From assembly GCA_902465115.1 (NCBI GenBank), contig CABQMC010000009.1, forward strand, positions 1 through 18,954: a stretch of DNA of 18,954 nt, read 5' to 3'. Below are positions 13,152 to 18,954 of the stretch, in pieces. A program made the translations under genes and the position numbers. The stretch's first letter is position 1; the number at the start of each line of letters is the position of its first letter. The DNA is from an uncultured Collinsella sp. Lineage in GTDB: Bacteria; Actinomycetota; Coriobacteriia; Coriobacteriales; Coriobacteriaceae. Below the pieces are notes generated by a model, which did no database searches, was not told the DNA's origin, and worked only from the letters and a program-made list of their open reading frames with translations.

Positions 13152-14979
13152 GATGCTCAAATTGCCGGTCTTGGACGTCGACGGCGAAAAGCTCGGCGTG
13201 GTCAACGATTTTGGTATTGCTACCGGCGAAGTTTTTCCGCACGTGACGTCGCTCGCGTTCCGCGGACCCGGCAAGACGCCGTTTATGATTAGCTGGCGCA
13301 AATGGGTCGACCGTATCGACGAGACGGGTGTACACCTTAAGACGTCGGCCACCGAAATCCGTTTTTCGTACCTGCAGCCGACCGAGCTCCTGCTGGCGCG
13401 CGACGTGCTCAACAAGCAGATCGTCGACACGCAGGGCATGAAGGTCGTGCGCGTCAACGACATCAAGTTTTCCATGTCGGGCGAAAACCAGCTGCGCCTG
13501 CTGGGCGCCGAGGTCGGTGTCCGCGGTCTGCTACGCGCCATCAGCCCCGCGCTCGAGCATATCGTCGAAGGCTTTATGAAGCACCTGGGCAAGCCGCTCA
13601 GTGAGGACATCATCGCTTGGTCCTACATGGACCTGCTCGACCGCTCGACCAAGAACATTCAACTCTCGGTGTCGCACAAGACGCTCGGCGAGCTGCACCC
13701 TGCCGACATCGCCGACATTATCGAGCAGCTCGACCCGCGCCTGCGTGCGCAGGTGTTTGCGCAGCTCGATACTGCCCAGGCCGCCGAGGCCATCTCGGAG
13801 TTCGATGACGACGAGCTTATGACCGAGATGCTCGAGGGCCTGTCCGACACGGACGCATCGTCGATGCTGGCCATGATGGACCCGGACGATGCAGCCGACC
13901 TGATCGACGAGCTCGATTACGAGAAGGCCGAGAAGCTCCTGCGCCTGATGGGCGTCAAGGAGGAGAAGGCGATTCGTAATCTGCTGGGGTATGAGGACAA
14001 CACCGCCGGCCGCATCATGACCTCGGAGTTTGTCTCCCTGCCCGCCACGGCAACGGTCGGTGACGCCATCGAGGCGATTCGCGAGCTCGACGAGGACTTC
14101 GAGAGCGTCTACTACGTCTATACCGAGGATCCGAGCGGCATGCTGACCGGCGTGCTTTCGCTGCGCACGCTGATCGTAGCCGACCGCGACGCCACGCTGG
14201 GTCAGCTGGCCTATCGCGACCTGGTCTATGTGTCGCCCGACGAGGACCAGGAAGACGTAACGGACGAGATGACCAAGTACGACCTGGTTGCCATCCCTGT
14301 CTGCGACGAGAACCGTCATATCCTGGGTATCGTAACCTTCGACGACGCCATGGACGTTATCGCCGAGGAGCATCAGGAGGACCTGCAGATCGCCGGTGTC
14401 GGCTCAGGCGATAGTGCGTCGGACGACTCGACGAACGTGCTCAGCTGGTTCGTGCATCGCCAGTACTGGGTCGTCGTGTGGGGCATCGCGTCGTGCATCA
14501 TGGCGACCGTGCTGGGAACGGCGCTCGGCTCCGCGCATCTGGTGGTGTTCCCCATGTGCGCCATGCCACTCGTGCTGCTGGCGGCCTCGCGCATGGTGTC
14601 GTTCGTCAAGAACTACTTCCTCGAGTACGACGGTCACGACGACGAGCCCAAACCGTACCTGGGATTCTTCTTCCAGAGCACGGGTATGGGCCTGATCCTT
14701 TCGCTTGTTACTTACCTGTGCGCGCAGCTGGTGCGCACCGCCGCGTTCCCCGATGCGCCCATGTTTGAGGAGCAACTCTTTACGGGGTGCTTTAATATCG
14801 CTGCCATCATTTGCCTGGTTGGCAACATGAGCGCCGTGATTTACCTGATGGTGCTGTTCTGGCGCGATGAGCACGACCTCAATACGTCGGGTACCGCCAT
14901 GAACGTCATCGCCGTCATGATCTCGTGTGTGGCGTACTGCATCGCCGCGGTGCTGCTCACCATGTCGGTCATGGGGTAG
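13135..14979 (+). CDS. PRC-barrel / MgtE_N / CBS membrane protein (MgtE-like, divergent membrane domain)
   Basis: The frame is closed by TAA and TGA just upstream, so TTG 13135, with GGGGAG (13124-13129) 5 bases before it, is the first possible start. ATG 13153 would cut into the conserved YLSEMLKLPVLD opening. The 614-residue protein has two PRC barrels (about 4-75 and 85-130), an MgtE_N helical-repeat domain (about 184-286, LHPADIADIIEQLDP and DPDDAADLIDELD), the linker YEDNTAGRIMTSE, two CBS domains (about 300-415) and about five membrane helices (444-612). In MgtE channels the N and CBS domains bind Mg2+ and gate the pore. Here the usual GGN-x-G-x-Q pore motif is missing; the equivalent helix reads FPMCAMPLVLLAASRM. 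It may be a Mg2+ sensor for the transporter encoded 8 bases downstream rather than a channel itself. Confidence 0.85.
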   Translation: MNYLSEMLKLPVLDVDGEKLGVVNDFGIATGEVFPHVTSLAFRGPGKTPFMISWRKWVDRIDETGVHLKTSATEIRFSYLQPTELLLARDVLNKQIVDTQGMKVVRVNDIKFSMSGENQLRLLGAEVGVRGLLRAISPALEHIVEGFMKHLGKPLSEDIIAWSYMDLLDRSTKNIQLSVSHKTLGELHPADIADIIEQLDPRLRAQVFAQLDTAQAAEAISEFDDDELMTEMLEGLSDTDASSMLAMMDPDDAADLIDELDYEKAEKLLRLMGVKEEKAIRNLLGYEDNTAGRIMTSEFVSLPATATVGDAIEAIRELDEDFESVYYVYTEDPSGMLTGVLSLRTLIVADRDATLGQLAYRDLVYVSPDEDQEDVTDEMTKYDLVAIPVCDENRHILGIVTFDDAMDVIAEEHQEDLQIAGVGSGDSASDDSTNVLSWFVHRQYWVVVWGIASCIMATVLGTALGSAHLVVFPMCAMPLVLLAASRMVSFVKNYFLEYDGHDDEPKPYLGFFFQSTGMGLILSLVTYLCAQLVRTAAFPDAPMFEEQLFTGCFNIAAIICLVGNMSAVIYLMVLFWRDEHDLNTSGTAMNVIAVMISCVAYCIAAVLLTMSVMG

Positions 14980-14987
14980 GTGGTCGC

Positions 14988-16250
14988 GTGCAAAATACGA
15001 AGCAAAAGCCGAGCACCAAGCAAAAGCTGACCATCGCGGCCATCTTTGGCGCCATGGGCCCCGGTCTTCTGGCGGCGCTTTCGGGCAATGACGCTGGCGG
15101 CATCGCCACGTATTCCAGCGCGGGCGCCAGCTATGGCTATAAGATGCTCTGGATGCTTCCCGTCATGACCGTGCTGCTTATCGTGACGCAGGAGACCGCG
15201 GCGCGCTGCGGCTGCGTCACGGGCAAGGGCCTGGCATCGCTCATCCGCGAGCGCTTTGGCGTGCGCAAGAGTGTACTTGCTATGGCGGCGCTGTTGATCG
15301 CCAACACGGCTGTGACCATTTCGGAGTTTGCGGGTATCGCCAGCGGCCTTGCTCTCTTTGGCGTGCCGGCGAGCATCTCGGTGCCGTTGGTGGCGCTGCT
15401 GGTGTGGATGCTTACCATGTCGGGTAGTTTCCAGCGCATCGAGAAGATTCTGCTGCTGGTAAGCTGCGTCTTCGTGACCTATATTGTCGCCGCGTTTATG
15501 GCTGGCCCCAACTGGGGTGAGGTCGCGGTCGACCTGGTCGTGCCTAACATTCAAAATGACCCCAGCTACGTGTCGCTCGTGGTCGCAACGATCGGTACCA
15601 CCATCGCGCCGTGGATGATTTTCTTGGCGCAGAACAACGTGGTCGATAAGAACGCGGGCGAGGACGACATCGTGCTGCAGCGTATCGATACCGTGAGCGG
15701 CTCGATCGCTGCTGATATCATTGCGGGCTTCATTATCATCACGACCGGTACGGTGCTGTTCCCGGCGGGTATTCAGATTAGCGATGCCGCCGATGCTGCC
15801 CGCGCGCTGGAGCCTATTGCGGGTCAGTGGTCCACGGTACTGTTTGCCTCGGGCCTGGTCGCGGCGAGCTTCTTGGCCGCCTGCGTGCTGCCGGGCGTTA
15901 CGTCGAGCGCTATCTGCGAGGCATTTGGCTGGGAGCGCGGTGCCGACCGCAGCTGGGACGAGGCCCCGGTCTATCGCGGCATCATTACGGCCATCATCGG
16001 TATCTCTGCCGTGCTGGTGCTTATGCCCGGCGTCGATTTGTTCCAGATTATGATGACCTCGCAGGTCATCAATGGCGTGCTACTGCCCGTGGTTCTGGTG
16101 TTTCAGGTGGTTATCGCCGCCGACCGTCACATCATGGGTGCCAACCGCAATGGCCGCGTGTGGAACGTGCTCACGTGGGCGACTATCGCCGTGATTACGG
16201 TGCTGACGGTCGTCATGTTTGTCCTGCAGGCGATGGGCTACAGCGCTTAG
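14988..16250 (+). CDS. NRAMP-related Mg2+ transporter (NRMT, SLC11 family)
   Basis: GTG 14988, with GGTAGG (14975-14980) upstream, gives a 420-residue protein with about 11 membrane helices. The frame runs further upstream but inside the previous gene. It has the SLC11 fold: GPGLLAALSGNDAGGIATY in helix 1 and TIAPWMIFLAQNNVVDKN in helix 6. In classical Mn2+/Fe2+ NRAMPs these sites read DPGN and MPH. Here they read DAGG (35-38) and APW (207-209), so the Asn and the soft-metal-binding Met are replaced by Gly and Ala. Loss of this Met and enlargement of the site are features of NRMTs, Mg2+ importers described from Eggerthella lenta. Mg2+ (perhaps also Mn2+) uptake is therefore more likely than iron uptake. 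It is co-transcribed with the MgtE-like gene and followed by a terminator. Confidence 0.88.
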   Translation: MQNTKQKPSTKQKLTIAAIFGAMGPGLLAALSGNDAGGIATYSSAGASYGYKMLWMLPVMTVLLIVTQETAARCGCVTGKGLASLIRERFGVRKSVLAMAALLIANTAVTISEFAGIASGLALFGVPASISVPLVALLVWMLTMSGSFQRIEKILLLVSCVFVTYIVAAFMAGPNWGEVAVDLVVPNIQNDPSYVSLVVATIGTTIAPWMIFLAQNNVVDKNAGEDDIVLQRIDTVSGSIAADIIAGFIIITTGTVLFPAGIQISDAADAARALEPIAGQWSTVLFASGLVAASFLAACVLPGVTSSAICEAFGWERGADRSWDEAPVYRGIITAIIGISAVLVLMPGVDLFQIMMTSQVINGVLLPVVLVFQVVIAADRHIMGANRNGRVWNVLTWATIAVITVLTVVMFVLQAMGYSA

Positions 16251-16267
16251 CGCCTCTTTTGGACTCC

Positions 16268-16303
16268 AAACAGGCCGCCGCCATGGGCTGCGGCCTGTTT
16301 TTT
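16268..16303 (+). terminator. Rho-independent terminator of the Mg2+ transport operon
   Basis: A perfect 11-bp stem joins 16268-16278 (AAACAGGCCGC) and 16290-16300, with an 11-base loop and a T-run ending at 16303. It starts 17 bases after the transporter stop. The A-run on the other side is short, but it may also serve the convergent acyltransferase gene. Confidence 0.9.
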
Positions 16304-16360
16304 GCCCGCGACCTCTTGGGGCCGGCTCGAAAAGAGTGATTTTGGGTTGTTTGCTGCGGG

Positions 16361-18577
16361 CTACTTGTCGGTGCCCAGCTTGTGCGGCTTGAAGGCAAGC
16401 GCATTGATGAGTGCGTCGGTGGCAGACTTGACGGCTGCCGGCTGCGGATCGTTGACGTGATCCTCGGGGTGTACGGGCAGGTCCTTCTTGACGGCATCGT
16501 GGATCAAGTTGAGGTACTCAGTCACGCCGGTGGCCGATAGGTGCGTGCCATCGCCATCGAACAGGTCGTTGCGGTTGGCACTGTATCCGTACCAATCGAT
16601 AACGCGCACGTTCTTGTAACGCGTAGCGGCGTTGGCGATGGCCTGGTTGGTAGAGCCAACCCACGGCTGCGGGCTGCGCGTGTTCACAAACACCACAATA
16701 CGCTTATCTCCTGCATCGGCCATGATGGCGTCGATCTGGTCGTCGGTTACCAAGCCGTTGGTGCCCAGGGCAAAGACCACGATCTTGCCGGCAAGGTTCT
16801 GCTGGATATAGCCCTCAAATGTCGCGCGGCCCGCATCGAACTGGCGGCCCTTTTCGGCATCGATATGGCTGTGCGGGAACACGCCGTCAAAGGTGTCCAC
16901 GGCACGCAGCGACACGGAGTCGCCGATCATAAGCAGATCGTAGGAGCCATCGGGGAAGCCGTCGTTGTCCTTGTCGGTGTCGTCGGCCGCCTGCTGGTCG
17001 GTGGGCGCGGTGTTCTTGGCTTCCTTGTTCAGAACTTCGGCGCCCTCGCCGCTCAGTGCAGACGTCTCGGGCACAAAGATCAGGCCGCCCAGCGCGATAA
17101 CAAGCACGATGCCGCAAGTGGCGCACACGGGAATATGCGCGCGCACCCAGTTGGCGGGCGTGGTGGTGCCATCGCGGAACTCGGATACGGTGCGCCCAAA
17201 GGCGCCCTTTCTAAACGGCGTCTCGATAAAGCGATAGCAGCACTCTGCCACGGCGACCACCACAAGTACCTGCAAGATATACTGCCACCAGGGCGTGTCG
17301 TTGATGTTGGCGACCGGGTTCATGAGGAGCAGCAGCGGATAGTGCCACAGGTAGATGCTGTAGGAGCGTTTGCCAATCCATACGAGCGGCTCGGCGGCCA
17401 AGGCTCGTGCGACCATTCCCTGGGGCTGCACGCAGGCCGCGATGACCATGAGCGTGAGGATGGAGCATAACAGCGTGCCTCCGCGATACTGGAAGGCGGT
17501 GTAGCCGTTGGTGAGCGCGACCATGGCGGCAAGGCCAACCAGACCCACGACGCCCAATACATCGATGGATGCGGGCGAGGACCAAAAGCGCACGAGGGCG
17601 CTCGGCTGTGCCGGGGCGGTCTCGGCTGCTTCGTCGGCCTTCTCGCCAGGCTTGCCCTCGGCGTTCTTGCCGTGCTTGGCGGCGCCAGCCAGGCGATTGA
17701 GCCCCAAACGACGAGCGAGACGCACCGGCGCCAGATCGCGATCGGGGATAAAGGCCATCCAGGCGCCCAGCAGCAGCGAGAACACGCGGGTGTCGGTGCC
17801 GTAGTACACGCGGCTGGGGTCGGCGGCAGGGTTGTAAAGCACCATCATGGCTAGGGCAGATACCGCGGCAAGGCCCAGAACCACGCGGCGCGTGTTGGGT
17901 TTGCTCACATGCATGGATACCATGGCAAACAGCAGTGGCGGCCAAATCAGATAGAACTGTTCCTCGATGGCGAGCGACCAAAAGTGCGTGAGCGGCGAGG
18001 GGTCGCCCAGAGCATTGAAGTACGAGACGTTTTGGGCAATCTGCCACCAGTTGTTGAAGAACAGCAGCGACGGCAGGATGTCGGGGCGCATCTTGGTGAG
18101 CATCACGTGGTTAAAGATGGTGCACAGTGCGCAGGTCACCACCACGACGGTCACCACGGCGGGGACCAGGCGACGGATGCGGCGGATCCAGAAGCTCTTG
18201 AGGTCGATGCGGCCGGTCTTAGCGACTTCGTTGAGCAGCAGGCGTGTGATCAGATAGCCCGAAAGCACAAAGAAGATCGTGACGCCGAGCAGACCGCCCT
18301 GTGCCCATGTGAGGTTGAGGTGATAGAGCACCACCGCGACGACGGCAAGCGTGCGCAGGCCGTCAAGGGCAGGGATGTAGCGGGACTTGGGGCGAGCAGG
18401 CGTCTGCTCCGCGGCGGGAGTGTTGGCGCGGCCCGCGTTGTTGGCAGAAGCGCGATGAGGGCTCGCGGCGCGTCGCGGCTCGTTGGTACGGCGCTCGCCC
18501 TTCACGCGTTCGTGCGGCGCCGGCTCGTTGCCCGTGCGGCGTCGACCGCGCGAGCCCGATTGCGAGAGTTGTTCCAT
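16361..18577 (-). CDS. Acyltransferase-3 / SGNH fusion (OatA/OafA-type O-acetyltransferase)
   Basis: The 738-residue protein starts at ATG 18577 (minus). Residues 1-66 are basic, Arg/Pro/Ala-rich and probably cytoplasmic. The acyltransferase-3 membrane domain (about 67-455) shows the opening ALDGLRTLAVVAVVLYHLN with H86, IFFVLSGYLITR, the R-R-I-R-R cluster and SLAIEEQFYLIWP with E205-E206. About ten membrane helices are present, and one more (about 484-503) leads outside. A linker contains DTDKDNDGFPDG (533-544). The SGNH domain (about 545-700) has the nucleophile S554 in GDSVS, GTN (605-607) and the D676/H679 pair in DGTHLS, so the esterase-type triad is complete. Such fusions carry acetyl groups across the membrane and place them on peptidoglycan, teichoic acid or surface sugars. 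No other wall gene is adjacent, so the acceptor is open. Confidence 0.92.
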   Translation of the reverse strand: MEQLSQSGSRGRRRTGNEPAPHERVKGERRTNEPRRAASPHRASANNAGRANTPAAEQTPARPKSRYIPALDGLRTLAVVAVVLYHLNLTWAQGGLLGVTIFFVLSGYLITRLLLNEVAKTGRIDLKSFWIRRIRRLVPAVVTVVVVTCALCTIFNHVMLTKMRPDILPSLLFFNNWWQIAQNVSYFNALGDPSPLTHFWSLAIEEQFYLIWPPLLFAMVSMHVSKPNTRRVVLGLAAVSALAMMVLYNPAADPSRVYYGTDTRVFSLLLGAWMAFIPDRDLAPVRLARRLGLNRLAGAAKHGKNAEGKPGEKADEAAETAPAQPSALVRFWSSPASIDVLGVVGLVGLAAMVALTNGYTAFQYRGGTLLCSILTLMVIAACVQPQGMVARALAAEPLVWIGKRSYSIYLWHYPLLLLMNPVANINDTPWWQYILQVLVVVAVAECCYRFIETPFRKGAFGRTVSEFRDGTTTPANWVRAHIPVCATCGIVLVIALGGLIFVPETSALSGEGAEVLNKEAKNTAPTDQQAADDTDKDNDGFPDGSYDLLMIGDSVSLRAVDTFDGVFPHSHIDAEKGRQFDAGRATFEGYIQQNLAGKIVVFALGTNGLVTDDQIDAIMADAGDKRIVVFVNTRSPQPWVGSTNQAIANAATRYKNVRVIDWYGYSANRNDLFDGDGTHLSATGVTEYLNLIHDAVKKDLPVHPEDHVNDPQPAAVKSATDALINALAFKPHKLGTDK

Positions 18578-18616
18578 AAAACATCATCCAATGACGAGAA
18601 TAATCAGCACGCCTTC

Positions 18617-18622
18617 ATTGTA
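18617..18622 (-). promoter_or_regulatory. Possible -10 of the acyltransferase gene
   Basis: On the minus strand, TACAAT (18622-18617) lies 40 bases before the ATG at 18577. No good -35 is visible, so this rests on the hexamer and position only. The divergent gap also contains GCTTGC/GCAAGC, a short dyad at about 18643-18661 that might bind a regulator. Confidence 0.3.
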
Positions 18623-18764
18623 GCTGCCTGCTCCTGTGAATGCTTGCTGCTGGCGCAAGCTCAAGCACGCGTCCACATCAAAGTGAACTAAAGTTATAGG
18701 GGGTGCGAGAGCGCATGATCGACGGCCGGCGGTGGGCATAAGGCCCGCAGATGAGGAGGTTTCC

Positions 18765-18954
18765 ATGGCGGATCACAGCATCGTTGCGGTGTTCGGCAGC
18801 ATGAACATGGACCTTTCGGTGGCGTGCGAGCGCATACCGCGTGCGGGCGAGACCGTCGGCGGCAGCGGGTTTATCACCAACGCCGGCGGCAAGGGCGCCA
18901 ATCAGGCCGTGCAGATGGCCCGCACCCAGAAAAAGACCGGCAAAATTCTGACAA
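18765..18954 (+). CDS. rbsK: Ribokinase (PfkB family), N-terminal part, cut by the window edge
   Basis: ATG 18765 has an excellent Shine-Dalgarno GAGGAGGT (18753-18760). The 63 residues visible show the N-terminal hallmarks of PfkB sugar kinases. GSMNMDLSV (11-19) is the first strand and sugar-contacting Asp, followed by [13 protein letters not shown] and then the substrate-binding [11 protein letters not shown]. The [10 protein letters not shown] signature is closest to ribokinase, which phosphorylates D-ribose at O5 with ATP. Other members (adenosine kinase, PfkB, fructokinase) cannot be excluded without the C-terminal part. The gene is divergent from the acyltransferase gene. A possible promoter pair, TCCACA (18672) and TATAGG (18695) with a 17-bp spacer, is weak. 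Confidence 0.88.
   Translation, partial: MADHSIVAVFGSMNMDLSVACERIPRAGETVGGSGFITNAGGKGANQAVQMARTQKKTGKILT

Noticed and set aside
14925..14987. Longer N-terminus for the NRAMP-related protein
   Set aside because: The frame extends into the end of the MgtE-like gene, but that part is not membrane- or SLC11-like. GTG 14988 has a suitable ribosome site and gives a normal N-terminus.

Overview
The window is a gene-dense, high-GC stretch with short intergenic gaps. It carries 13 complete or nearly complete chromosomal genes plus a truncated gene at each end. I see no transposase, phage gene, rRNA, tRNA or CRISPR array. The protein repertoire (an NRAMP-type Mg2+ transporter of the kind known from Eggerthella, PRC-barrel/MgtE proteins, YtxH, DUF362) suggests an actinobacterium of the class Coriobacteriia. 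A Collinsella-like gut organism is my best guess; this is inference, not proof. Of 14 visible gene stops, 13 are TAG, one is TAA and none is TGA, which is odd for a high-GC genome.

Layout. 1-755: end of an ABC-2 type permease. 756-1033: a nested palindromic repeat. 1034-4434: an ATPase/FtsX-type permease pair (MacB/LolCDE class exporter). 4544-5749: a DUF362 protein with two 4Fe-4S motifs, followed by a strong terminator. 6848-5883 (minus): a membrane-anchored alpha/beta hydrolase whose promoter region carries two copies of one operator-like palindrome. 7035-7718: a hemolysin III family membrane protein. 7830-9203: a CNNM/CorC-type transporter with CBS domains, apparently co-transcribed with 9228-10046, a stand-alone relative of the cyanophycin synthetase N-terminal domain. 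10183-11327: a YtxH protein and a PRC-barrel protein with overlapping stop and start. 11400-12806: a membrane-anchored polysaccharide-deacetylase homologue that has lost its metal-binding histidines. 12807-13134: a repeat copy, then a structured mRNA leader. 13135-16250: a PRC-MgtE_N-CBS-membrane protein and an NRAMP-related Mg2+ transporter, followed by a terminator. 18577-16361 (minus): an OatA/OafA-like acyltransferase with a C-terminal SGNH domain. 18765-end: the start of a ribokinase.

The most interesting unit is 12918-16250. A promoter-like extended -10 precedes a leader of about 190 nt with a three-way junction, mutually exclusive helices, a tiny GTG-started ORF, a hairpin that partly covers a strong Shine-Dalgarno, and a second tiny ORF overlapping the TTG start of the first structural gene. 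The two structural genes look like an Mg2+ sensor with an unusual membrane domain and its partner transporter. I propose an Mg2+-responsive operon controlled by leader-peptide translation or RNA switching. The pairings are visible in the sequence; the function is inference. Other items of note are the orphan HxxEH protein, the His-less deacetylase, and a 29-bp dispersed repeat whose copies sit directly on gene stop codons.
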